Source of the DNA: Actinocatenispora sp963805605
Lineage (GTDB): Bacteria > Actinomycetota > Actinomycetes > Mycobacteriales > Micromonosporaceae
Assembly (NCBI GenBank): GCA_963805605.1
Contig: CAWDUX010000002.1
Coordinates: 2,976,001-3,040,000 of the forward strand
DNA: 64,000 nt
Reading direction: 5' to 3'
This document shows, one piece after another, positions 56,157-64,000 of this stretch. How positions within the stretch are numbered: the stretch's first letter is position 1; every line of letters begins with the position of its first letter. Made by a program: the position numbers and the translations under genes. The notes below the pieces were generated by a model. The model had not been told where the DNA came from, did not search any database, and was given only the letters and a program-made list of their open reading frames with translations.

Positions 56157-56999
56157 GTGGAGAAGCTGTCGGCTCAGGCCGGAACCGCATCGGAGGCACC
56201 TGCCGGGGATGCGGAGTTCGCCCGTTGGCTGGCCGACCGGGCCGGTACGGGGCTGTGTGAGCTGCGCGCCGAGTTCGGTTTCGGTGACCCGGCCGCGTTG
56301 CGGGCCGCCGGTGACCGGCGTTCCCATCAGCTGTTGATGTCCGAGCTGGCCCGCTGGCGGCCGGACGATGCGGTGCTGTCGGAGGAGGACGAGCGCCGCG
56401 ACGACGCCCGGTTGGGTGCGGACCGGGTCTGGATCATCGATCCGCTGGACGGCACCCGGGAGTTCGCCGAGCAGGGCCGTACCGACTGGGCGGTGCACGT
56501 GGCGTTGTGGCAACGGGACGTGCCGGGCAACAGCGCCGACGCCGGTCGGCTGGTGGCCGGCGCGGTGGCGCTGCCGGCGCAGTCCGGGGCGGTGCTCGGT
56601 ACGGACGCCCCGCCGCCGTACCCGTCGCAGCACGCGGGCCCGATCCGGTTGGCGGCCAGCCGGACCCGGCCGCCGGGGTTCCTCGCCGAGGTGTGTGACC
56701 GGGTGGACGGTGAGGTGGTGCCGATGGGTTCGGCCGGCGCCAAAATGGCGGCCGTGATGCAGGGCACGGTGGACGCGTACGTGCATGCCGGTGGCCAGTA
56801 CGAGTGGGATTCGGCGGCGCCGGTGGTGGTGGCTCAGGCCGCTGGGCTGCACACTTCCCGGGTGGACGGTTCGGAACTGGTCTACAATCGCGCGGATCCG
56901 TGGCTGCCGGACGTGCTGGTGTGCCGCCGCGATCTTGCCGACCGGTTGCTCGAAGTTCTGCGTGACCTGGGAGTTGGCCGTGAGAAGGATCGGATGTGA
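56157..56999 (+). CDS. cysQ: 3'(2'),5'-bisphosphate nucleotidase CysQ (inositol monophosphatase family)
   Basis: Hydrolyses 3'-phosphoadenosine 5'-phosphate, the by-product of PAPS-dependent sulfation, and may act on inositol phosphates. Metal-site motifs are present: SEEDERRDD (Glu), WIIDPLDGTREF and EWDSAAP. The protein is about 280 residues. GTG 56157 is chosen, since the GGAGAGG site abuts the ATG at 56148 (no spacing) but lies nine bases before the GTG. It precedes cysD and cysN and suits their sulfate role. Confidence 0.9.
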   Translation: MEKLSAQAGTASEAPAGDAEFARWLADRAGTGLCELRAEFGFGDPAALRAAGDRRSHQLLMSELARWRPDDAVLSEEDERRDDARLGADRVWIIDPLDGTREFAEQGRTDWAVHVALWQRDVPGNSADAGRLVAGAVALPAQSGAVLGTDAPPPYPSQHAGPIRLAASRTRPPGFLAEVCDRVDGEVVPMGSAGAKMAAVMQGTVDAYVHAGGQYEWDSAAPVVVAQAAGLHTSRVDGSELVYNRADPWLPDVLVCRRDLADRLLEVLRDLGVGREKDRM

Positions 57000-57180
57000 G
57001 TCGTGTCGTGGACGCGGCGCGGTCCCTCCGGCACTATGGCTTCGGGTCGCGGGTAGTCAGATACATGCTCGCGAAAGATGGTGTTTTGTCCTTTATGTCA
57101 ACTGATCCTACCCGCTTGATCGACATTGTGGTTCGATGTGCAGGACAACGGCACACCGTCGTCACGAACAGGAGCGGACG

Positions 57181-58089
57181 ATGAGCACTGCCGACTACCG
57201 GTTCAGCCAGCTCGATGCGCTGGAAGCCGAGAGCGTCTTCATGTTCCGGGAGGTGGCGGCCGAATTCGAGCGTCCATGTCTGCTCTTCTCCGGCGGCAAG
57301 GACTCGATCGTGATGCTCCGCCTGGCGGAGAAGGCCTTCTGGCCGGCCCCGATCCCGTTCCCGGTGATGCACATCGACACCGGGCAGAACTTCCCTGAGG
57401 TGCTGGCGTTCCGGGACCGGCGGGTCGACGAGCTGGGTGTCCAGCTGATCGTGGCCAGCGTCCCGGAGGCGATCGAGTCCGGCCTGGTGGTCGAGCCGGC
57501 GAACGGCATGCGTAACCGGATCCAGACCCCGGTGCTGCTCGACGCGGTAGAGAAATACCGCTTCGACGCGCTGTTCGGCGGCGCCCGCCGAGACGAGGAG
57601 AAGGCCCGCGCCAAGGAACGGGTGTTCAGCTTCCGCGACGAGTTCGGTCAATGGGACCCGAAGAACCAGCGTCCCGAACTGTGGTCGCTGTACAACTCCA
57701 AGGTCAACCCGGGCGAGTCGATCCGGGTGTTCCCGCTGTCCAACTGGACCGAGCTGGACATCTGGTTCTACATCGAGCGCGAGCAGATCGCCCTCCCCGG
57801 CGTCTACTACGCGCACCAGCGCGAGGTCGTCGAACGCGACGGCATGTTGTACGCGGTGAACGAGTTCATCGTCCCGGCCGAAGGCGAGCAGGTCCGCATC
57901 GAGCAGGTCCGCTACCGCACGGTCGGCGACGCCACCTGCACCGCGGCGGTCAGCTCCGATGCCGACACCGTACGGAAGGTCATCGACGAGGTGGCCATCA
58001 CCCGGATCACCGAGCGGGGCGCGACCCGGGGTGACGACCGGCTCAGCGAGGCCGCCATGGAAGACCGCAAGCGGGAAGGTTACTTCTGA
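57181..58089 (+). CDS. cysD: Sulfate adenylyltransferase subunit 2
   Basis: Small subunit of ATP sulfurylase, a PP-loop enzyme that makes adenosine 5'-phosphosulfate from sulfate and ATP with help of CysN. The PP-loop is SGGKDSIVML (residues 37-46); family motifs HIDTGQNFPE and GARRDEEKARAKER are present, and it ends with the typical EAAMEDRKREGYF. Start ATG 57181 follows AGGAG; the frame continues upstream to 57136 but without a good site. The 181-base gap to cysQ is AT-richer and shows only a weak -35-like TTGTCC near 57087 with no convincing -10. Confidence 0.97.
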   Translation: MSTADYRFSQLDALEAESVFMFREVAAEFERPCLLFSGGKDSIVMLRLAEKAFWPAPIPFPVMHIDTGQNFPEVLAFRDRRVDELGVQLIVASVPEAIESGLVVEPANGMRNRIQTPVLLDAVEKYRFDALFGGARRDEEKARAKERVFSFRDEFGQWDPKNQRPELWSLYNSKVNPGESIRVFPLSNWTELDIWFYIEREQIALPGVYYAHQREVVERDGMLYAVNEFIVPAEGEQVRIEQVRYRTVGDATCTAAVSSDADTVRKVIDEVAITRITERGATRGDDRLSEAAMEDRKREGYF

Positions 58090-59375
58090 TGAGCACCGCG
58101 ACCTCCACCGTGGAGACCTCGGCCGAGCCCGCCGACCTGCTCCGGTTCGCCACCGCGGGCAGTGTCGACGACGGCAAGTCCACGCTGATCGGCCGCCTGC
58201 TGTACGACTCGAAGTCGATCTTCACCGACCAGTTGTCGGCCGTCGAGGCGACCTCGCGGGCCCGCGGCGACGAGTACACCGACCTGGCGCTGCTCACCGA
58301 CGGCCTGCGGGCCGAACGCGAGCAGGGCATCACCATCGACGTCGCGTACCGCTACTTCGCCACCCCGCGGCGCAAGTTCATCATCGCCGACACGCCAGGG
58401 CACATTCAGTACACCCGCAACATGGTGACCGGAGCGTCCACCGCCGACCTGGCGTTGATCCTGGTGGACGCGCGCAAGGGCCTGGTCGAGCAGTCCCGCC
58501 GGCACGCGTTCCTGTGTTCGCTGCTGCGGGTGCCGCACCTGGTGCTCTGCGTCAACAAGATGGACCTGGTGGACTACTCGCAAGAGGTCTACGACCGGCT
58601 GCACGCCGAGTTCACCGCCTTCGCCACCAAGCTCGACGCACCCGATCTGCAGGTCGTACCGATCTCGGCGCTGCACGGCGACAACGTGGTGAGCCGCTCA
58701 CCGAAGATGTCCTGGTACGAGGGCCCGTCGCTGCTGCACCACCTGGAGAACGTGCACATCGCCTCGGACCGCAACCTGGTCGATGCCCGGTTCCCGGTGC
58801 AGTACGTGATCCGCCCGCAGTCTGCGGCAAACCGCGACTACCGCGGCTACGCAGGGCAGATCTCCTCCGGGGTGTTCAAACCCGGTGACGAGGTGATGGT
58901 GCTGCCGTCCGGTTTCACCACCACCATCGCCGGTATCGACACGGCGGACGGGCCGCTCGCCGAGGCGTACGCGCCGATGTCGGTGACGATCCGGCTGGCC
59001 GACGAGTTGGACGTCTCCCGGGGTGATCTGATCTGCCGACCGAACAACGCGCCGAACACCGCCCAGGACATCGAGGCGATGGTGTGCTGGATGGACGAGC
59101 AGCGGCCGCTGCGTACCGGCGGCCGGTACGCGATCAAGCACACCACGCACTCGGCCCGCGCGGTCGTCCGTGACCTGCACTACCGGCTCGACGTGAACAC
59201 GCTGCACCGGGACGAGGCCGCCGACGGGCTGGCGTTGAACGAGATCGGTCGGATCAAGCTGCGGACCACCCGGCCGCTGCTGTGCGATGAATACCGCCGC
59301 AACCGCACCACCGGCGGCTTCATCCTGATCGACGAGCAGACCAACCGGACGGTCGCGGCCGGCATGATCGTCTGA
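58089..59375 (+). CDS. cysN: Sulfate adenylyltransferase subunit 1
   Basis: GTPase subunit that drives sulfate activation. EF-Tu-like motifs: GSVDDGKST (residues 24-32), DTPGH near 102 and NKMDL near 157, followed by two beta-barrel domains. At 428 residues it is the simple form without a fused APS kinase (CysC), so PAPS synthesis would need a CysC elsewhere. The ATG overlaps the cysD stop (TGATG), so the two are translationally coupled. Confidence 0.96.
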   Translation: MSTATSTVETSAEPADLLRFATAGSVDDGKSTLIGRLLYDSKSIFTDQLSAVEATSRARGDEYTDLALLTDGLRAEREQGITIDVAYRYFATPRRKFIIADTPGHIQYTRNMVTGASTADLALILVDARKGLVEQSRRHAFLCSLLRVPHLVLCVNKMDLVDYSQEVYDRLHAEFTAFATKLDAPDLQVVPISALHGDNVVSRSPKMSWYEGPSLLHHLENVHIASDRNLVDARFPVQYVIRPQSAANRDYRGYAGQISSGVFKPGDEVMVLPSGFTTTIAGIDTADGPLAEAYAPMSVTIRLADELDVSRGDLICRPNNAPNTAQDIEAMVCWMDEQRPLRTGGRYAIKHTTHSARAVVRDLHYRLDVNTLHRDEAADGLALNEIGRIKLRTTRPLLCDEYRRNRTTGGFILIDEQTNRTVAAGMIV

Positions 59376-59410
59376 CGGCTTTCTCGCCGTCGCCGTTGAG
59401 CCCGGCCCTC

Positions 59411-59461
59411 GGGGCTTCGCCTCGCATCCCGGGGGCTCGGGGGCTTCGCCCCGCATCCCGG
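59411..59461 (+). terminator. Two tandem 22-bp GC hairpin repeats after cysN
   Basis: GGGGCTTCGCCTCGCATCC-GG (59411-59432) and GGGGCTTCGCCCCGCATCC-GG (59440-59461) differ by one base; each can fold GGGG-CTTCG-CCCC-type hairpins with a stable UUCG loop. They probably terminate cysN transcription and may be copies of a dispersed REP-like element. The rest of the 325-base gap (59376-59700) holds only AT-rich bases near 59545-59580 (around TAGGTACTATCG) and no supported gene. Confidence 0.5.
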
Positions 59462-59700
59462 CCTGTGCGCACGCCGCGGAGGGCTGCCGTCGATCTTGGT
59501 CTTCCCCTTGGGTAAATCGCCGTTCTGTCGGAAGCGGTACCGCAAACATCGATAACTTTCGATGAATAGGTACTATCGCGGTGCGGTTGCGAGAACCGGT
59601 ACGAGCACCCCGGTCCCCGGCCGCCGGGGCGCGGGCCCGTCCCGGCGGCCGGTCCGCGGTCCCATTCGCCATCTGGGCGGGTACCTGGGCCGGGGGCCCG

Positions 59701-60657
59701 TCAGATGCCGCGACCCCGGCGATGCAGCGTGGTGAGCACCCACTCGACCGAGACCAGTCGGGCGGCGGCGGCCAGCGCGATCGCGGCGCGCGGCTCCCGC
59801 CACCGGCACCGCAGCGAGCGTCCGGCCCACCGGGCCGCGGACCGGCGCTGTCCGGCGGCCGCGTGCCAGCAGGCCAACTGCCCGTACATGCGGGCCGCGC
59901 CGGGCCGGCAGTCGGCCAGTTCTGGGTGCCGGGACAGCATCCATTCCAGTGACGCGATCTTCGTCTTGTACTGGTAGGTGAAGAACGAGCTGCGTCCCCA
60001 CAGAACCCGGACCAGCGGAACGTCCACGTGGCAGATGGGTCGACGGCGGGCCGCCCGCAGCAGCAGGTCGTAGTCCTCGTTCTGGCTTCCCGGGGCGTCT
60101 TCGGCGACCAGCCCGATGCCCGGGTCGCGGCCCACGCCGAAGATGGCGGTACGCCGGATCAGGAACGTGGACGCGTGCAGCATCGCCATTCGGGACCGCA
60201 GCAGGTCGTCGAGGACGACCACGTCGGTACCGGCGAGCCGGGGGTGCAGTTGTTCCTCGTACTCGACCTCGATGGCGGAGGTGACGAATTCGGACCCGGG
60301 ATGCGCGCGGAGCGCGGCGACCTGGGCGGCCAGTTTGCCTGGCAGCCACTGGTCGTCGTCGTCACAGAATGCGATCAGGTCGACCGGGTTCTCGCCGTGG
60401 CACAGTGCCCGGATCCCGGTGTTGCGGGCGCCGGCGAGTCCCCGCGCCCGGGTGTTGGTCAGCACGGTCACCTGGCGGTTGGCGCGGACCAGGCCGGGGT
60501 CCGGTTCGGCGCCGTCGTACACGATCACGACCTTGATGCGGCCGGGGTACTGCTGGCCGAGTACCGCGGCGAGCGCGAGTCGCAGCAGTTCGGGGCGCTG
60601 GTGGGTGGGGATCACCACGCCGACCGTCGGGGCGGCGACAGGGGAGGGGGCCCTCAC
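59701..60657 (-). CDS. Family 2 glycosyltransferase
   Basis: GT-A fold glycosyltransferase of 318 residues. It starts APTVGVVIPTHQRPELLRLAL, has AFCDDDDQWLPGKL with the DxD metal site, and SQNEDYDLLLRAAR, in the position of the catalytic base motif. The start is GTG 60657, overlapping the stop of the sulfotransferase (GTGA), so both genes are coupled. The open frame extends much farther upstream as a shadow. It likely adds sugars to a surface glycan; donor and acceptor are unknown. Confidence 0.88.
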   Translation of the reverse strand: MRAPSPVAAPTVGVVIPTHQRPELLRLALAAVLGQQYPGRIKVVIVYDGAEPDPGLVRANRQVTVLTNTRARGLAGARNTGIRALCHGENPVDLIAFCDDDDQWLPGKLAAQVAALRAHPGSEFVTSAIEVEYEEQLHPRLAGTDVVVLDDLLRSRMAMLHASTFLIRRTAIFGVGRDPGIGLVAEDAPGSQNEDYDLLLRAARRRPICHVDVPLVRVLWGRSSFFTYQYKTKIASLEWMLSRHPELADCRPGAARMYGQLACWHAAAGQRRSAARWAGRSLRCRWREPRAAIALAAAARLVSVEWVLTTLHRRGRGI

Positions 60658-61598
60658 CGGGCCAGCTCGGGTTGGTTGAGCGGGTAGCCGTACGCGCCGC
60701 GCAGCGGTGCGGTGAGCGCGCCCACCAGGTGTCGTTGGGAGGCCGGCAGTTCGTGTTTCCAGGCATCGTCGGGTCGTAGTTCGATGCGTCCGGTGGTGAA
60801 CCGCATCGGGTTGCCGGCGGCGCTGTGGCACTGGCCGAGTTGGGCGCTGCCGCCGGTGAGGAAGTCCAGCGCGGCCGGTTCGGCGGGCAGGTCGAGGAAC
60901 TGGCGGATGGCGTCGACGGTGCCGACCGGGTCGGCCAGGAACTGCTCGTACTGTAGCCGTCGGAGCGGGGTGCCGAGCCGTTCCAGTACGCCGAAGGCCG
61001 CGTTGAGCGTGTTCCACAGCATCGCGGAGCGGATCGGGGGGTAGCGGGTCATGTCGTTCGCCCCGTCTGACTCTGGGCGGCTGCGCTGCTTGGTCCAGGA
61101 GTATGCGACCCCGCGCGGGTCCCGGACCATGTGCAGCACCCGCAGGTCGATCTCCGGGCACCAGCGCAGGCAGAAGGCCAGCGAGGCGTGTTTGGAGGAG
61201 TCGACGACGACCTGTGCGCCGGATACCGCCGCGGCGGCGTGGTAGACCCGCCGGTACGCGTCGGTGTACTCCTTGACCAGGTGTGCCCGCATGGTGCGTA
61301 GTCGTGGTGCGGCGAGTTCGGGTACGTTCCGGGTCCGTTCGACGGCGGCCCGCAGGGCGATGACGCGCAGCGCCTGGTCCTCGTGCCAGCCGCCGAAGGC
61401 CTCGGTGCCGACCTGTTGCCAGAACTGGCAGCCGGAGAAGCGGTCTCCGCAGCCGCAGCGTTCGTCGTCGAGTACGTCGCGTCGCCACAGGTGCACTACC
61501 TCGCCGAGCGGGCAGACGCCGGGCAGTTCGCCCAGGATCCGTTCGAGCAGGGTGGTCCCGCTGCGACCGAGCCCACCCAGGAACAGCACTCGTACCAC
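60654..61598 (-). CDS. Sulfotransferase family protein
   Basis: PAPS-dependent sulfotransferase candidate of about 314 residues. The 5'-phosphosulfate loop is GGLGRSGTTLLERIL near the N-terminus and the 3'-phosphate site is MVRDPRGVAYSWT; VVDSSKH lies between them. Cys-rich DERCGCGDRFSGC may bind metal. GTG 61598 has GGGAGA four bases before it; GTG 61610 is in-frame but lies within that site. It is coupled to the GT2 gene and divergent from the WecG-type gene. Confidence 0.88.
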   Translation of the reverse strand: MVRVLFLGGLGRSGTTLLERILGELPGVCPLGEVVHLWRRDVLDDERCGCGDRFSGCQFWQQVGTEAFGGWHEDQALRVIALRAAVERTRNVPELAAPRLRTMRAHLVKEYTDAYRRVYHAAAAVSGAQVVVDSSKHASLAFCLRWCPEIDLRVLHMVRDPRGVAYSWTKQRSRPESDGANDMTRYPPIRSAMLWNTLNAAFGVLERLGTPLRRLQYEQFLADPVGTVDAIRQFLDLPAEPAALDFLTGGSAQLGQCHSAAGNPMRFTTGRIELRPDDAWKHELPASQRHLVGALTAPLRGAYGYPLNQPELAR

Positions 61599-61678
61599 TG
61601 GTTCTCCCACTCGGAGTCGGTCTGCCTGCCGGGTTCAACGAGCAGCCGACGCCATGGAAACTCTCAGTAAGGGAAGAA

Positions 61679-61718
61679 TGACAATAAGTGTCAGTGGTCG
61701 AGCCGTGGCCGCTAGAGT
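61679..61718 (+). promoter_or_regulatory. Putative promoter with operator-like inverted repeat for the WecG-type gene
   Basis: TGACA (61679-61683) and TGTCA (61689-61693) form an inverted repeat with a five-base spacer, and a -10 TAGAGT lies at 61713-61718 with a weak -35 (TGTCAG at 61689) 18 bases upstream. The -10 sits eight bases before GTG 61727, so the message may be leaderless. Confidence 0.35.
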
Positions 61719-61726
61719 CACTAGTC

Positions 61727-62512
61727 GTGGCGGATCAACAACTATTAGTTAAAATCCCGGTGGGTCGGATCATGCTGTCCGGTGTGGGGTTCGATCGGCT
61801 CACCGAAGCGGACCTGGTCGAACGGGTGCGCGGCGATCTTGCCGCCGGTCGGGGCGGGCGCATCGTCACCCCCAACGTCGACATCCTCAGGCAGGCCCGC
61901 CGCGACCCACAGGCCCGCGAACACGTCCGAACCGCCCACTGCGTGGTCGCCGACGGCGCGCCGCTGGTCTGGGCCAGCCGGCTGCGCGGCACCGCGCTGC
62001 CCGAACGGGTCGCCGGCGCCAACCTCATCTGGAGCCTGTCCGCCGCCTGCGCCGCCGACGGGCGCTCGGTCTACCTGCTCGGTGGCGCCCCCGGGGTCGC
62101 CGACCGGGCCGCGAAGGTACTGACCGACCGGCACCCCGGCCTGCGGGTCGCCGGCACCAGCTGTCCGCCGTTCGGCTTCGAACACGACCCTGCCGCGCTG
62201 CGACAGATTCGTACCGAGGTCGCCCGGGCCGCACCCGACCTGGTCTACGTCGGCCTCGGCTTCCCCAAGCAGGAGAACCTGATCGCCCAACTGGCCCCGG
62301 AACTGCCCGGGTCGTGGTTCGTCGGCTGCGGTGGCGCGATCGCCTTCGCCGCCGGCGAGCAGCGCCGGGCACCCCGCTGGATGCAGCGCAGCGGCCTGGA
62401 GTGGCTGCACCGGCTGCGCTGCGAACCGGCCCGGCTGTTCCGCCGCTACCTGGTACACGACGCTCCGTTCGCCTTGTGGCTGCTGACCACCAGCCTGCTG
62501 CGCCGCCGCTAG
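61727..62512 (+). CDS. WecG/TagA/CpsF family glycosyltransferase
   Basis: Family 26 glycosyltransferase that transfers a sugar (commonly ManNAc or GlcA-type) to an undecaprenyl-linked glycan intermediate. Motifs include GGRIVTPNVDILRQARRD, CVVADGAPLVWASRL, YLLGGAPGVADRAA and VGLGFPKQENLI. At 261 residues it is the usual size. GTG 61727 is chosen for the promoter position, giving a leaderless start; the frame also has GTGs at 61688 and 61694 and an ATG at 61769. Its stop TAG shares a CTAG with the convergent gene. Confidence 0.88.
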   Translation: MADQQLLVKIPVGRIMLSGVGFDRLTEADLVERVRGDLAAGRGGRIVTPNVDILRQARRDPQAREHVRTAHCVVADGAPLVWASRLRGTALPERVAGANLIWSLSAACAADGRSVYLLGGAPGVADRAAKVLTDRHPGLRVAGTSCPPFGFEHDPAALRQIRTEVARAAPDLVYVGLGFPKQENLIAQLAPELPGSWFVGCGGAIAFAAGEQRRAPRWMQRSGLEWLHRLRCEPARLFRRYLVHDAPFALWLLTTSLLRRR

Positions 62513-63561
62513 CGGTGCCGAGGGTTGAAGTACGGATCGTTGGCCAGCTCGCTGAACTCGGCCAGCGCCGCCGGGTCCTGGCGCAGACCGTAACCCTCCA
62601 CCGGCTTGTCCCGTACCGGATTGGAGTCGTAGTAGCAGGCGGCCTTGATCTGCCGGTCCGAGCGCAGTTCCGCGGCGGCGTCGGCCAACCAGCGCGCGCG
62701 GGCCCGCGAGCCGTAGCTCTTCGGCGCGCCGAACTCGCCGACGATGATCGGCCTGGGATGCTTCTGCGCCCACGCCAGGAACGGGTCCAGTACGGTGGAC
62801 AGGGAACGGACCCGGCGGCCCGGATAGGCGTCCACGCACAACCAGTCCACGTACGCGTCACCCGGGTAGAAGGCCGCCGCGTCGCCGGACGGGCCGAAAC
62901 CGTCCGCCGTCGGGCACCACACCCAGGAGGCGTTACGGACATGCTGCGTGGCGAAGATCGATCGCAGGTGCCGCCACGCGGCGATGTAGGTGGCCGGCGA
63001 CGCGACCTCGTACCGTAGGTTCGGCCGGTCCATCTCCCAACGCCACTCCAGCAGGATCGGCCGGCCCATCGACCGGATCTGCCGGGCCCGCTCGGTGATC
63101 AGCCGGTCGTACCGGCCGTCGACGATCTTGCGGGTGTCGGTACCGGCCCAGCTGTACAGCAGCGTCGCCCCGGACTGCTGGAAGGCCATGTCGGACTCGG
63201 TACCGAACATGTCCCGCCACCTGTGGTAGGTGTGCACGACGTCCAACGGCCGGCCCAGTTCACCCTGCAGGTCGACGACCGCCCGGATCCGGCCCGACTG
63301 GGTGATCGGTCGGGGCTGGGCGTACGCGCCGAGCAGCGCGCCGTGCTCCGGTGGCCGTACCGGACCACCGGGCAGCGGGTCCTTCGGCGGCACGATCGGC
63401 ACCGACCGGGTCGGTACCGGCTGCGGCTGCGGGAGCGGCACCACCGACCGGCCCGTCGACGGGGCCGGCGCCGGGTGCCGGTCGGACCCGCATCCGGTCA
63501 GCTCGGTGAGCAGCACACCCAGCACCAGAAGCAGGGCCGGTACCGCGGCCCGGCCTCTCAC
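62509..63561 (-). CDS. GH26-like glycoside hydrolase lipoprotein
   Basis: Predicted surface lipoprotein of 350 residues with a signal peptide and lipobox (LTELTGCGS), then a Pro-rich linker (about 25-65) and a TIM-barrel hydrolase resembling GH26 beta-mannanases. The acid/base Glu is probably in ILLEWRWEMDRPN and the nucleophile Glu in PIIVGEFGAPKS. Start GTG 63561 overlaps the upstream methyltransferase stop (GTGA). Substrate unknown; it may trim the surface glycan made by its neighbours. The longer frame to 63804 is a shadow. Confidence 0.82.
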   Translation of the reverse strand: MRGRAAVPALLLVLGVLLTELTGCGSDRHPAPAPSTGRSVVPLPQPQPVPTRSVPIVPPKDPLPGGPVRPPEHGALLGAYAQPRPITQSGRIRAVVDLQGELGRPLDVVHTYHRWRDMFGTESDMAFQQSGATLLYSWAGTDTRKIVDGRYDRLITERARQIRSMGRPILLEWRWEMDRPNLRYEVASPATYIAAWRHLRSIFATQHVRNASWVWCPTADGFGPSGDAAAFYPGDAYVDWLCVDAYPGRRVRSLSTVLDPFLAWAQKHPRPIIVGEFGAPKSYGSRARARWLADAAAELRSDRQIKAACYYDSNPVRDKPVEGYGLRQDPAALAEFSELANDPYFNPRHR

Positions 63562-64000
63562 GGTGCCGGCGCCGGCTTGCGCCGGGCCACGTAGAGCACG
63601 TCGGTGGCCACCGCCGCGAACCGGGCGGCGAAGGTGTCGTCGACGAGCTGGGCGAACGCCCGCAGCGGGGCCGACCGGTAGAAACCCTGGCTGGTCAGGG
63701 CGAAGCCGTGCCGCCCGACGAGTTCGAAGCCGTGCCGGTCGAGCAGGTCGGCGACCTGGCCGTCGGACAGTTCGGCGTACCAGGGGTTGGCCTGTCGCCG
63801 CCAACTGGCCAGGTGTCGCAGCGAGCGTGTCGGGCCGTGGTTCTCGATCACCAGCAGCCCGGCGGTGTCGGTGGGCAGCGCGGCGGTGGCGAAGTCCAGG
63901 GCGCGGTCGCGTACCGTCGGTGTCGCGTTGAGCAGCAACCGGAATATGGTGACCAGGGCCGGTCCCGCGGTGGGCGCCGGCGTCGGAGCCGGCCCGTCCG
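63558..64000 (-). CDS. Class I SAM-dependent methyltransferase, 5' partial
   Basis: The frame is open through the right edge, so the N-terminal part with the SAM-binding GxGxG motif lies outside. What remains is the C-terminal half of a Rossmann methyltransferase: TIFRLLLNATPTVRDRALDF, GLLVIENHGPTRSLRHLAS and the closing AELSDGQVADLLDRHGFE, which resembles the generic glycan or small-molecule methyltransferases. It is coupled to the GH26-like gene by a GTGA overlap. The apparent start at 63938 is internal. Confidence 0.75.
   Translation of the reverse strand, partial: DGPAPTPAPTAGPALVTIFRLLLNATPTVRDRALDFATAALPTDTAGLLVIENHGPTRSLRHLASWRRQANPWYAELSDGQVADLLDRHGFELVGRHGFALTSQGFYRSAPLRAFAQLVDDTFAARFAAVATDVLYVARRKPAPAP

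Noticed and set aside
56996..57184. 62-residue open frame between cysQ and cysD starting in a GTGA overlap
   Set aside because: No ribosome site, no homologue I know and a weak coding pattern; it could be a short leader peptide, so it is only noted.
59701..61638. 645-residue minus-strand frame covering GT2 and part of the sulfotransferase
   Set aside because: Only the GT2 part (from GTG 60657) has a fold; the upstream half is an Arg/Pro/Thr-rich shadow of the sulfotransferase gene.

Overview
The window is a high-GC actinobacterial chromosome segment. GTG starts are frequent, Shine-Dalgarno sites are short purine runs, and at least one gene looks leaderless. An ESX-type type VII secretion system (T7SS), a tRNA-Gln followed by glmU-prs-rplY-pth, and rpfB-rsmA-ispE all point to Actinobacteria. 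Product style and the CpnT-like toxins suggest a Micromonosporaceae-like organism. That family call is inference, not a database result.

Layout. (1) 1-6.2 kb: conserved housekeeping block rpfB (cut at the left edge), rsmA, ispE, an ABC-F ATPase and an MFS exporter. (2) 6.2-26.5 kb: T7SS region. It holds a PQQ-propeller Tat lipoprotein, a beta-helix/AAA+ protein that looks like an EccA substitute, a double SseB-domain protein, eccE, two frameshifted accessory genes, a WXG100-like protein, eccC, eccD, eccB, a tandem WXG100 pair, the mycosin protease, a YbaB/EbfC-like protein and another small WXG-type protein. (3) 26.7-47.1 kb: a polymorphic-toxin and immunity array. A CpnT-like toxin is followed by apparent orphan toxin cassettes (a HELAE-motif domain, then a papain-fold Tox-PL domain in a very large open frame) separated by small immunity-like genes. 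Next come a single-domain protein and a four-repeat protein that look homologous (candidate immunity and polyimmunity proteins), a TY-Chap-like gene, a decaying tandem gene family, and a YwqJ-type deaminase coupled to a SUKH-3 immunity gene. (4) 47.3-54.3 kb: aldo/keto reductase, DUF4383 protein, TetR regulator, tRNA-Gln, glmU, prs, rplY, pth. (5) 54.4-64 kb: surface-glycan and sulfate block with a polyprenyl sugar-phosphate transferase, cysQ, cysD, cysN, a GT2 glycosyltransferase, a sulfotransferase, a WecG/TagA transferase, a GH26-like lipoprotein and a methyltransferase cut at the right edge.

How it works together. Regions 2 and 3 form one secretion-plus-effector island that appears to sit inside an otherwise conserved chromosomal block (1 and 4). 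EccB/C/D/E and MycP would form the membrane machine, the WXG100 proteins are substrates or escorts, and the CpnT-like proteins are probable antibacterial effectors with immunity partners alongside. At least six apparent one-base insertions disrupt genes between 12.8 and 45.4 kb and none were seen in the flanking housekeeping genes. They are either assembly artefacts or signs of decay. Region 5 could supply activated sulfate and glycan enzymes for a sulfated surface polymer.
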